Positions 20,002 through 29,114 of a stretch of 64,000 nt of DNA are shown piece by piece (the first letter of the stretch is position 1; every line of letters starts with the position of its first letter). This DNA comes from Shinisaurus crocodilurus (Eukaryota; Chordata; Lepidosauria; Squamata; Shinisauridae). The notes beneath the pieces were generated by a model. It was not told the origin of the DNA. It ran no database searches and worked only from the letters and a program-made list of their open reading frames with translations. The DNA lies in NCBI GenBank assembly GCA_021292165.1, contig CM037879.1:15895525-15959524 (forward strand), given 5' to 3'. The position numbers and the translations under genes were made by a program.

Positions 20002-20100
20002 TACAGCACCTGGCATTCCAACGTGGTCACCCATCCAATACTAACCAGGCCCAGCCTTGCTTAGCTTCTGAGATCAGACTAGATTGGGCTGTTCAGGGCT
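20002..20100 (-). pseudogene. 5S rRNA pseudogene
   Basis: On the minus strand about 100 bp follow vertebrate 5S rRNA: GTCTGATCTCAGAAGCTAAG, CAAGGCTGGGCCTGGTTAGT, ATTGGATGGGTGACCACG and GCCAGGTGCTGTAG at the 3' end. Substitutions in the box A/C regions and a degraded first 20 bp argue for a pseudogene. It lies head-on to the tRNA-derived SINE, so it could also be part of a composite retroposon. Confidence 0.8.
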
Positions 20101-20525
20101 AAATATTTGATGTTATCAGGATGCCCTTAAGCTCCTGAACTGGGAGGATTACAGGCATCCAATGCTGCAGAGCATCCAATGCAGGTTTTTCACCTCTCCA
20201 TCCTCCTGCTTTGCATTTTTGCCAGATGAAAGCATTTTGGAGGGAGAGGGAAGGAGGCTGGAATGGCTTCAGGATACCTTGTATCCTTGCCACTCCAGTC
20301 TCCTCCCCTCCGCCCTGAAACGACCCCTCCCCCCCCTTGGAGGTTGCTTTCCCGACTTCGGAGAGGAGCCAACGCGGTTCTTTCTGCATTGGCTGCAAGG
20401 AGGAGGGGGAGGAGCTCCAATTCACAGCTCCGAGGTTGGAACGCTGTTTCTGACCTCGGAGCTGGGAATCTGAACTGTCCTATGGGCCCCTCAGACATTG
20501 TCTAGGGGCCATAGGGTCGTTCCCT
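20101..20525 (+). mobile_element. Non-autonomous element, family Q, second copy
   Basis: Shares landmarks with 10045-10505: GCATTTTTGCCAGATG, CAGGATACCTTGTATCC, CAGTCTCCTCCCC, GAGCTGGGAATCTGAACTG, and CCTATGGGCCCCTCAGACAT facing GTCTAGGGGCCATAGG. An internal inverted repeat, CAGCTCCGAGGTTGG..CTGACCTCGGAGCTG, lies at 20423-20466. Open frames on both strands are by-products. Confidence 0.6.
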
Positions 20526-21339
20526 TAATCATAGAGCTATAGTCAATGCAATTTTGTTTCACTTGAGTTTGTTTTGAAAAAGTGTCACAGAGAGAAACAT
20601 GAAGAAGGAGAGCTGTAGCTGCAGCTGAAGAAGCCACTGTGCGAACTGCAGCATTTCACCACATGTTTCTAAAATAAACATTTCTGAGTGTTTTAGTACT
20701 TGTTTATCTTTCTTTCCTTTCCTTTTTTTAAGAGAAGTTTTGTCTTGACTTGCAGCTCTTTCCTCTCAACCTGTTGAGGATAAACACTTTGATTAATCAT
20801 TGTTTTTAACCCAAGGCTAATTTACAATTTGTGAATGAATCAGATTTTCTTTTGCTAGCAAAAAAAAAAGGGGGGGAGCCCTTTGTTCACTGTTCTTTGC
20901 TTCCTGCTTGCTATTTATAGCTCACCTGAATCATATTAATGTAATGTTCTACCCATTAATGTAATGTTCTACCCTTTACAGAGCATTTGTTTTTGTATTT
21001 TGGTTGTTTCCCAGCTCCCTTCTTTTCTCTTTGTTTTCAGCAAGAACAATTCTCACTCCACTTAGGGCCAGTTATAAAAACTGTTGAGCTTGTGGAAGCA
21101 GGGTATTTCTTCTACTTGTGGTGTCATGAAGAGGGGAAGATCCTAGAATCTGTGATCTTCCACCATGGCCAGCATCAGCAAATGAAGAGGTGTCACATTT
21201 CCCAAAACCTAGAAATTTTGTGTGGTCCACTATTGATCCTTGCTACCCAGCAGGAGTCAGTGAAGCTACTTTCTACAGTGTAGTAACGGGGGTGGGGAAT
21301 TTCTGTCCTTACCCAAAATCAGTGGGAGGCAGCAAGGGG
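20526..21339. other. No recognisable feature
   Basis: AT-rich, with a tandem pair of TTAATGTAATGTTCTACCC units at 20936-20975. The open frame at 20987-21283 has no recognisable domain. Confidence 0.4.
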
Positions 21340-21712
21340 TAACTAGGGTGGCCACTTGTGAATCACCAAAAAGAAGAGGACAGAATAGGATGCTGATTTG
21401 CATAAAATTTGCATGCGCTAATTTATATGTATAGATGCACATTTAGAAATTATTATTATAATTTAAATAGAAATACAGTACATCTCACCATAGTTTGGAA
21501 GACTGTGACCAGGTGACCCGTCTGTGCCTTGCTCAGTCTGCTGCCCAGGTGCTGTTGATGGGCAACTTCGAAGGCCCAACTCTTCCTTCTGATGGTTCTT
21601 CCTCTTTATACCAGACTTGGACTGGACAGCTCTTCAAACACAGGATGCCTTGAAAATAGAGGACAGTCCTCAGGTTGCCCTTCAAATAGAGGATTGTGCC
21701 CCATAACACAAG
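21340..21712 (+). mobile_element. hAT-like MITE, family W
   Basis: Begins AGGGTGGCCACTTGTG and contains GATTTGCATAAAATTTGCAT, AGACTGTGACCAGGTGACC, TTGATGGGCAACTTCG and CAGACTTGGACTGGACAGC, ending in AGAGGACAGTCCTC-type words. Same order as 11912-12266 and reversed at 56262-56636. No coding capacity. Confidence 0.75.
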
Positions 21713-21837
21713 GTAATTCTATGTTGAACTCTTCTAGCTCAGGGGCTGAATGTTCATGTAAGGGGTTCTCTACTTTCTCACTGGTGAGAGACATTTGGAG
21801 AGCATGACAGGAGGGTTCCTCTCTCTACTCTGTAGAC

Positions 21838-22232
21838 CAAGAGTGGGGAACCTTTTTCAGCCCAAGGGCTGAATTCAGTTTTGGAGAAGCTCTCAAGGGC
21901 CACATTCCAGTGGTGGGTGGGGCCAAGGGGAAAAGGGGCAGACTGCAGGCAAAGGGGGTGGAGCCAAAAATACAAAATATACCAGCACATTTTAGCTTAA
22001 CGCTCTTACTGCTGGTAATTAAGCCTTAGGAGAGACATTTCAACCTTTTAGGAGGGGGGGGGGACTGCAGAGAAGTGAGGAAACCACCAAAAGATTGGTG
22101 GCTGCAAGAAAGGGGGCGTGGCATAGGCAGGGGAAAGGGACATGGCCACCTGGGGAATTCCGCAGGGCCTGACTGGGACTCCAGGAAGGCCATATTTGAC
22201 CCCCCAGGCCTGAGTTTCCCAACCCCTGCTAG
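21838..22232. mobile_element. Probable hAT MITE (GTGGGGAACC ends)
   Basis: AAGAGTGGGGAACCTTTTTC on the left and GAGTTTCCCAACCCCTGC on the right form a degraded TIR similar to the common CAGGGGTGGGGAACC hAT ends. The interior is rich in GGGGCGTGGC and GGTGGAGCC words. No convincing TSD. Confidence 0.55.
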
Positions 22233-22369
22233 ACAGAGACAGATTGCAGCCTCTGCAGAAGCCCTGCCTGTGAGGGCTGGGCTGGGCCGCTGTCAGACTC
22301 AGCAGTGACAAACAGCTCGTGCTCTCACTGCCCCCAAGTGCCCCAAGGAATGAAAGAGCAACCATTCCT

Positions 22370-22652
22370 GGATCATCCCAGTTTGCAGGACACGGAATAA
22401 TGGGCTCAAGTTACAGGAACCCAGATTCCACCTAAACATCAGGAAAAAATTCCCGACTGTCCGAGCAATAAGACAATGGAACCAACTACCTAGGGAGGCG
22501 GTGGGCTCTCCCACTCTGGAGGCATTCAAGGTGCGGCTGGACAGCCATCTGTCAGGGATGCTTTGACCTGGATTCCTGCGTTGAGCAGGGGGTTGGACTC
22601 GATGGCCTTGTAGGCCCCTTCCAACTCTACTTTTCTATGATTCTATGATGCA
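22370..22652 (+). mobile_element. CR1 LINE, 5'-truncated 3' end (young subfamily)
   Basis: Nearly identical to positions 1343-1620 of the left-edge CR1: TCATCCCAGTTTGCAGGACA, CCACCTAAACATCAGG, GAGGCATTCAAGGTGCGGCT, stop TGA, then the 3' end with TTCTATGATTCTATGATG. The last about 60 codons of ORF2 are still in frame. Severe 5' truncation is the usual fate of CR1 insertions. Confidence 0.95.
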
Positions 22653-23359
22653 TTCCCATGTACATGTGGGAAAATAAAAGGACATTTCTGGGCTGGTGGG
22701 TTAAACCTGTTGCCTTCCCTTGGCGTTCCTGCCATCCAGCCATTGCATCGCACGATGCTGGGTCTATTGTCAGGTCAACACACGCATCCCTCTGCACAGA
22801 GAGCTGCTGCTTCTGTTGAAGTAAATGGGAAAACCCTTGTGTGTAATGGAATTCTGTTTACTCTTTAGGGTCTCCATACCTATAGGGAAAAGCTAGTTCG
22901 GGGTGATGGATTGCCCAACGAAGTATATGTGCAGCCGTGTCTCGTTGACTGGGAACAGATGTCTTGGAAGCATGCAATGGCTGCTTATAGGCTTACAATT
23001 GTCTAAATACACAGATTATGGACATAATCCACTGGGAACAGCTGTATTCTTGTGTAATTCACATTCCTGGATTGTGCCCTGAATGGATATACCAAGATTT
23101 CTGGATCCAGGTGGCTGACTTTTTAGTGTAAACCCCTATAGCTCTTTGGCAATTTTTTTTTTTTTAAACCTTCATAATAGGAAATCTTCAAGCCAGTCCT
23201 GCCTCCGCTTGTTCTCAGCATTAGCATTTGTTTCTCCTAAAAAAAAAAAAAAGGAGTATATTTAGGGTTTGAGACTAGATAGGGGTTCAGAGTGTGAGAA
23301 GGAAGCCCATCTGAAAGCTGAGGGTATAAAAATCACCCAACTGAGCGTGATACGTGAAC
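22653..23359. other. No recognisable feature
   Basis: Short homopolymers at 23152-23166 (T) and 23239-23252 (A). No gene or repeat recognised. Confidence 0.4.
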
Positions 23360-23628
23360 ATACATGTTATTTGGGTGGCCACGTGCCCTACTTTAGAGGG
23401 GACAGTCCTCCATTTGAAGCTCTCTTCTGTTTGAAGGGCGATCCAGGCTAAGTCTGGTTTCAAGCTAAAGAACTCTAAGAAGGGAGAGCGCAGGGGCTTC
23501 GAAGTTGTCCATCAAGAGTTAGCACCAGGAAAGCAGACTGAGCAGGCAGACAAGTCACCTAGTCAGTCTTCTATTTCACTGTGGTGAAATGTATTGCATT
23601 TCTATTTAAATTATAGCATTATCACCAA
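23360..23628 (-). mobile_element. hAT-like MITE, family W, reverse copy
   Basis: GGGTGGCCACGTGCCCTACT, GGACAGTCCTCCATTTGAAG and CAGGCAGACAAGTCACCTAG, then TATTGCATTTCTATTTAAAT, follow the family W order in the opposite orientation to 21340. It is truncated at a Sauria SINE tail. Confidence 0.65.
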
Positions 23629-23884
23629 ATTTATTTATTTATTTTATTTATTATATTTATACCCCGCCTTTTTTCCTGCAAGGAACCCAAGGCGGCTTAC
23701 ATAATCCTCCTCCTCCTCCTCTCCATTTTATCCTCACAACAACCCTGTGAGGTAGGTTAGGCTGAGAGTCAGTGACTGGCCCAAAGTTACCCAGTGAGCT
23801 TCATGGCCGAGTGGGGACTAGAACCTGGATCTCCCGAGTCCCAGTCCAACACTCTCACGTCCCACCACTACGCCACACTGGCTC
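23629..23884 (-). mobile_element. Sauria-type SINE
   Basis: Reverse copy starting with the TTTATTTATTTATTTTATTT tail and ACCCCGCCTTTTTTCCTGC, and ending CTACGCCACACTGGCT. All parts are present, including the box B complement (GGGACTAGAACC). Confidence 0.92.
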
Positions 23885-24000
23885 TGCATCTGCATCTAGA
23901 TGTAACTATATGCAAATTTTATGCAAATCTGTGCCCTTGGTTTTGGCAATGCATAAGAGGCCATTTTACATGTTATGCACTTCTGGCTGGCTTTTATAAA

Positions 24001-24001
24001 A

Positions 24002-24034
<33 letters not shown>

Positions 24035-24070
24035 CACGTGCACGTGCACGCACACGCACACGCGCGTGTT
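24001..24070. repeat. Alternating purine-pyrimidine tract (TG)n/GTGCAC/CGCACA
   Basis: (TG)14 passes into GCGCGCGTGCACGTGCACGT and then CACACGCGCGTG: about 65 bp of strictly alternating purine and pyrimidine, partly self-complementary and well suited to Z-DNA or cruciform formation. Confidence 0.9.
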
Positions 24071-24361
24071 TTCCCCAGGAATCCTCTGAGCTCAAGAGCA
24101 AAAGTTCCCTGTATTTTTTTACTCTCAGAATCTGTTCTCAACCATCTGTTCAGATCAGCCTGTTTCTGATATCCAGACCCTAAAAATGTTATTTTGGTGC
24201 TGCATCATAAACATTTGCAACACAACAAAAAGACCACCATTCTGGAAAGAAAGGAGTGGCAGACATCCTCTAAAATTCCTCTTCCATTTCATGTGTTGAA
24301 TATATCTTCATCCTAACTTTAATAGGAAACTGGCTTCAGGATTGATTAATGGCACTTGTAC

Positions 24362-24362
<1 letters not shown>

Positions 24363-24394
<32 letters not shown>

Positions 24395-24570
24395 CGATGA
24401 TGATGATAGGAGTCATCGGATCATAGAGTTGGAAGGGGCCTACAAGGCCATCGAGTCCAACTCCCTGCTCAATGCAGGAAACTAGAGGAGGGGTCTCCCA
24501 TCCAAGTAATAACCAGGTCTGACCCTGCTTAGCTTTCCACACTCAGACAAGCTGAGCCAGCATGAGCCAC

Positions 24571-24608
<38 letters not shown>
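24363..24608. repeat. (GAT)n microsatellite interrupted by a SINE
   Basis: GAT units at 24363-24408 (one GAC interruption) and again at 24573-24608 flank the 5S-CR1 SINE at 24419-24572. Most simply, the SINE inserted in a longer GAT tract. Confidence 0.9.
24419..24572 (-). mobile_element. 5S-CR1 composite SINE, near full-length
   Basis: Minus strand: GTGGCTCATGCTGGCTCAGC head, GAAAGCTAAGCAGGGTCAGA (5S box A), CCTGGTTATTACTTGGATGG..GAGACCCC (5S box C), then the CR1 3' end GCATTGAGCAGGGAGTTGGA and CTCGATGGCCTTGTAGGCCC, ending CTATGATC. The 5S control elements could drive RNA polymerase III. The CR1 tail implies mobilisation by a CR1 RT like that at 3-1535. Confidence 0.88.
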
Positions 24609-25168
24609 ATTTTATCCTAGCCTTTTTCAAAGGAGCTGATGGTTTCATTTATGCTGTTCAGCACTTTGGGAGCCTTTTAGGCTTCAGAGCTATAAAATAA
24701 ACAAACAAACAAACAAATAATATTGATTGATTGATTGATTGATTAATTGATTTAAAATATTTATCTGGCCCTTAATGGCTCTACAAAATTAGAGGGTCAT
24801 AAATATTTTACCCACAATTTCATTAATAAGGCAATAAATTTGTTTTCAAAGTTTGCAAGAGATAAGCAACATACTGAGTAAAATAGACTGAATCCGGAAA
24901 CTGAAGGGCTTGGTAGACTTTACTAAATAATAAACAGACAGTCCACTGGCTAAGCAGCCAAAACAAAGTTAAAATAGCAGAATAAATCAGGCCAGGCTTC
25001 TAAAAGAATGTAACCACTACCACTACTACTGAACACAGTGACCATGCTAGTGTTTTAATACACAAAGAACCCAGCTAAAAAGAAACTTATTTGGCTCCAC
25101 CTGGATGATAGGGCAACATCCTCCTGCCCCTTGTGACCCTGGCTTGCATCAAAGTCTCTCTGTATGAA

Positions 25169-25402
25169 AGCCAGTGTGGCATAGTGGTTAGAGTGCTGGA
25201 CTGGGCCTCAGGAAACCCGGGTTCTAGTTCCCACTCAGCCATGAAGCTCACTGGGTGACTTTGGGCCAGTCACTAACTCTTAGCCTAACCTACCTTACCA
25301 GGTTGTTGGGAGGATAAAATGGAGAGGAGGAGAATCATATAAACTGCCTTGGGGTCCTTGCAGGAGGAAAAACGGTGGGATATAAATCTAATAAATAAAT
25401 AT
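25169..25402 (+). mobile_element. Sauria-type SINE
   Basis: AGCCAGTGTGGCATAGTGGT, CGGGTTCTAGTTCCCACTCA, CTCACTGGGTGACTTTGGGC, tail GGGATATAAATCTAATAAAT. Slightly more diverged than the 16175 copy. Confidence 0.92.
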
Positions 25403-25776
25403 ATTCAAAGCTGCTAATTAGTTTTGCACCACGAGCAACCGCTTTCACTGCACCTACTACTGCTTTGAGAACCCTAAGAACAAATTAATCTTTACCTTGC
25501 ACTTCATTTGATGGGACCATCTGTCATTGCTATTCTAGCAACACCAACAGTGACAGTCCATGCCATACTGTTACCACCCTCTCACATGTGTTCAATAAGT
25601 GTGAAGCCCTTAACTGCTGTGATATTATCTATTACTTATATTTACTATATTCACCATGAAGGGGTAAGCTCCTCATGGCAGAGACCTGCAGCACCTTAAA
25701 GACTAAACAAATGTACTCTGGCACATGTCTTTATGGACCAGCCTCCACTTCATCAGATACATGGTGTCCTCATTTG
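25403..25776. other. No recognisable gene
   Basis: No gene recognised. GCAGAGACCTGCAGCACCTT then AAAGACTAAACAAATGTA (25678-25715) resembles a dispersed reptilian repeat, but I found no second copy here. Confidence 0.35.
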
Positions 25777-25784
25777 GCAGGTAT

Positions 25785-25839
<55 letters not shown>
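25777..25839. repeat. (GT)n(GA)n microsatellite
   Basis: About 15 GT units followed by about 15 GA units. Confidence 0.95.
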
Positions 25840-25844
<5 letters not shown>

Positions 25845-25930
25845 GTCAAATTTAAAAGTACATTTTGTGACAATTCATTTAAAGTTTAAATGTATGCAAA
25901 ATAAGCACAGTGACCATTCTCATCAGTAGT

Positions 25931-26105
25931 TCATAGTCATAGATTCATAGATCATAGAGTTGGAAGGGGCCTACAAGGCCATCGAGTCCAACTCCCTGCT
26001 TAACGCAGGGAACCAGAGGAGGGGGTCTCCGATCCAAGTAATAACCAGGCCTGACCCTGCTTAGCTTTCCACGCCCGGACAAGCTGAGCTAGCGTGAGCC
26101 ACAGG
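25931..26105 (-). mobile_element. 5S-CR1 composite SINE, near full-length
   Basis: Minus strand: TGTGGCTCACGCTAGCTCAG, CTTGTCCGGGCGTGGAAAGC, TAAGCAGGGTCAGGCCTGGT, TATTACTTGGATCGGAGACC, then GTTAAGCAGGGAGTTGGACT and the CR1 end with repeated CTATGA units (to about 25931). This copy best shows the head upstream of box A, which no longer matches 5S closely. Confidence 0.9.
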
Positions 26106-26257
26106 CCTTAATTAGTGATATAATGCAATAATCCTGGATTTTCAGCTTTTATTTATTTATTTATTGTATCATTTATTTATTGCATTTATTTCCAGCATTT
26201 CCTTCCAAAGTAGCAGAACAGCTGTAGCGGGAGAATAAACTATTGCCACAGTTCAAG

Positions 26258-26385
26258 CCCAATGAACAGAATCAAACTGCTTATGGTTCTTCATCTTTAA
26301 ACTTGACTTGAGCTGGACAGCCCTTCCAATGTAGCATACCTTCAAGTAGAGGACTGTCCTCTGTAAAATCGGACATGTGTCCACC
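26258..26385 (+). mobile_element. Family W fragment
   Basis: TTATGGTTCTTCATCTTTAA, TTGACTTGAGCTGGACAGCC and TAGAGGACTGTCCTCTGTAA match the right third of family W. Confidence 0.65.
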
Positions 26386-26839
26386 GAACCTGTTTCCCAT
26401 CTGTGTGTACATACTGTAGTATTGAAAGGAAAATTAGGTAATAGAAATGGTATCTTCTTTCTTATCGAGGATATACTGTCCACATGCAAAACTTGTTGCC
26501 ATTCAGTGACGGGCGGGGGTGGTCTAGCCTGAAAAACCAGTCAAGTGAGAAATTGGGTTTCAGTTTCATTTTTGGCATGAATTTATTAGATGGCTTGGGC
26601 AAATCACCTTTTTGTAGCTTTAGTTCTTCCCAAAGAAGGAAATATTAATGTCCTATCTCTCACAGTGCGAAATGGTGGTCCATGTTGAGGTGCTAAAATA
26701 GACAGCATCACTTCAGACTTTGGTGGGGGTAGTAGTCATATTTCTTCATACAAACAAGCAAAACAAACAAACAAAACAAAACACCACAAACCAGCACAGG
26801 GAGAAACGTCTATGCTACAACATTGGTCTCCGATGTGCT

Positions 26840-27060
26840 CATGTTCTTTTTGCAGCATTTTTAAAGCATGGGAGCATTCCCCATTCAGTCCCCCCGCCTC
26901 TTCCCATGCTGTTCTGGATGGTCCTGCAACCCTCTGGAGCAGATTTTGGGGAAGCACATGGAGAAGGAGGGATTGGGGGGGGGGGATCACCCCCTACTCC
27001 CCCTTCCACCAGAGGGAGCATTAGGAACTCAGAATCCAAGCCATAATTGTGGAGAAAAAG
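26840..27060. mobile_element. Second copy of the element at 16440-16900
   Basis: CCCATGCTGTTCTGGATGGT, CCTGCAACCCTCTGGAGCAG and ATTTTGGGGAAGCACATGG correspond to 16688-16745. The boundaries are unclear, and the G run at 26977-26987 breaks the match. Confidence 0.45.
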
Positions 27061-27077
27061 CATCAGAGTTTCCTGCA

Positions 27078-27116
<39 letters not shown>
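27078..27116. repeat. (CA)n microsatellite
   Basis: About 19 CA units. Confidence 0.95.
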
Positions 27117-27117
<1 letters not shown>

Positions 27118-27237
27118 CCTCACGTGTAACCAAGTATAATCCCAGCTGGGGGCTGGGAAATGCAAAATGTACATAGTTACTCTGATGGCTCCTGACGCCA
27201 CAGAGTCTCCCATGGCCCACAGCTATTTGCATGCAAA

Positions 27238-27766
27238 TGTGGCAAACAGCCACCCCTCCCCTGCCTGGCCCAGATGAAGTTTATCCTGATTATTAGCCAA
27301 AGACAGCTGGGCTACTGAAAGGAGGCGTGGGGGGAAGAATCTATACTGCTTGCTGTGGCTTTTGGGTTGTTGTCTGCACGCTTTCGCGGGAGGAGGGCTT
27401 TTGCTGAGGCAAGCCCTGAAGAGGACAAAAACCCCAGGTAAAGGAGTAAGGCCTGGGTAGTTCTATAGTAAAGGAACTAGCTTTTGTTGTTTTGTAGCTC
27501 TACTGTGTATGTACCAAAGTGTCTCCCCACCTTTCTCCCTCTTCCCTCATTCCCCACCTTTTATTGTAATCTGTTTACTTTAAATAAACTTTCCTGGTTT
27601 TACCCCACATGGGGTGTGTGGTTCCTCTGTGGTTCAGTGCTAAATCCCGTGTATAGACAAGGGCAAGGCCCTGAGAGAATCAGTGTCAAGACGGCAGAGC
27701 TAAGGCTGGCAGTTTTGCACCTTTGATCTCTGGTCTTGAGGAAAGGACCGGTTGGCAGTCCTTCAC
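27238..27766 (+). mobile_element. Possible solo LTR (retrovirus-like), boundaries unresolved
   Basis: A block of about 530 bp begins TGTGGCAAACAGCC and ends CAGTCCTTCACA, i.e. TG..CA. It contains a polyadenylation-type AATAAA at 27583-27588 after a pyrimidine-rich run, followed by a short U5-like segment (GGTTTTACCCCACATGGGGT). No TSD, primer-binding site, coding region or second copy is visible, so the call is tentative. Confidence 0.35.
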
Positions 27767-28290
27767 AATAATAAATAGTCAAATTACATTATTCCAAGCA
27801 AAGGCAAGTTAAATCTGTGTGCATGCATGCATACGTGAGTATTAACATAGAAATAATACCCCAAATTTATTTTACCAAAAATTCATTTCAGCTCTACATG
27901 CCCTGGTCACATCACCATCTCTGCTTTTCATAAAATGAACTTCCCAGAAAGGGGGGGAAATGAATATACCATTGTTGTTGTTTTTTCTTTCAAGAAATGT
28001 CCTAAAAGTGTGTGTGGGGGGGGGGAACGAATGCACCATCTGAGTTGTATGTGGTCATTATGTGGTAAGCCTGTGTCACCCTTCTGGCAGAAATGCAACG
28101 AAACTGTAGAAAGTGCCTAAATTAGCTCCAAAGCCTGGGAAGGCGAGAATATTTAGACAGATGTTTAAAGACACGCTGGGCCTGTGAAACAGGCATGGGC
28201 TTATTATGACAGTTTAGGGCTTTTTGGAATATAAAAGGTCATGTGATGTAAAACACCAAACTCCTGTCATGTTGTCATTACCTAATTAAA
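27767..28290. other. No recognisable gene
   Basis: Nothing identified apart from GTGTGTGGGGGGGGGG near 28010-28026. Confidence 0.4.
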
Positions 28291-28379
28291 TAATGGAATG
28301 CAGGACAAAGGACTCCCCACTCCCCCCCCCCAGCATATTTGGCCCAGGAGGTGCAGGGTAATTCCTCTGAAATTTCCCC

Positions 28380-28421
28380 CTCGCGCGCACGCGCACGCAC
28401 ACACACACACACACACACACT
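28380..28421. repeat. (CG)(CA)n microsatellite
   Basis: CGCGCGCACGCGCACG followed by about 11 CA units; alternating purine-pyrimidine. Confidence 0.93.
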
Positions 28422-29114
28422 CCAAACATACCAAATGTGTGAACATCCAAGGCAGAAACAGAAGGCTAAAATTGCCCCTCAGCACCCCACTACGCCAACC
28501 AGAAAAGTACGCCTTAAGCTCCAAAGTCATAATTGTGTTTCTCTCTTGATGGAGGCTTTGAAAACATCTTATGTAACTTGTAAGTTAAAAAGACAGAATA
28601 ATTACAGTAATCAGAGCATCACAGCCTCGGCCAGGACGCGGTGGAGGGTTACCGAAAAGTTGCACAAGAACAGCAGTGCTCGGAAAAGGTTTGGAGTTTG
28701 GACTTCTGAGAATTAACAACAATGTTGGTAACCTCTGAAAAGCAGCAGGCGTTCCTTTGTTTTAGCCCATTTATGCTGCATCAATAGTTTTCTAAAATCT
28801 CTGCTTTGCCTTCCCTTTGGCCCATCACAGTGGGGTTTTTTTTTGTATCTCTCTTTCCTCATTCCTAGGATGTGAGATGTTGGATATGGATGGATCTAAT
28901 AAGTACTGGCCCTTTATTGCTGCAGATTTTGCCTTCCCACACACCAGTATTGTGTGCCTGGGATACTCAGCCACAAAAGTGGACATGCAATTTTCCATGC
29001 TCAGGTCCACATAATTGTTGTTGTGCATCTTACATATATTATTATCCACAACTGGCCTAGTTTCCCATCATCTTGCCCATCTTTTTAAGTAGTATATAAA
29101 GCAGATCCAAATCA
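28422..29114. other. No recognisable gene
   Basis: Open frames on both strands near 28817-29060 show no recognisable domain. Confidence 0.4.

Noticed and set aside
20002..20100. Functional 5S rRNA gene
   Set aside because: Substitutions in the internal control region, degraded 5' end and no T-run terminator in place.
20987..21283. 98-residue open frame
   Set aside because: No recognisable motif, no splice context, no second copy; length is within chance expectation.
28817..29060. Exon-like frames on both strands
   Set aside because: Mutual shadows without a recognisable domain; no convincing splice sites on both sides.
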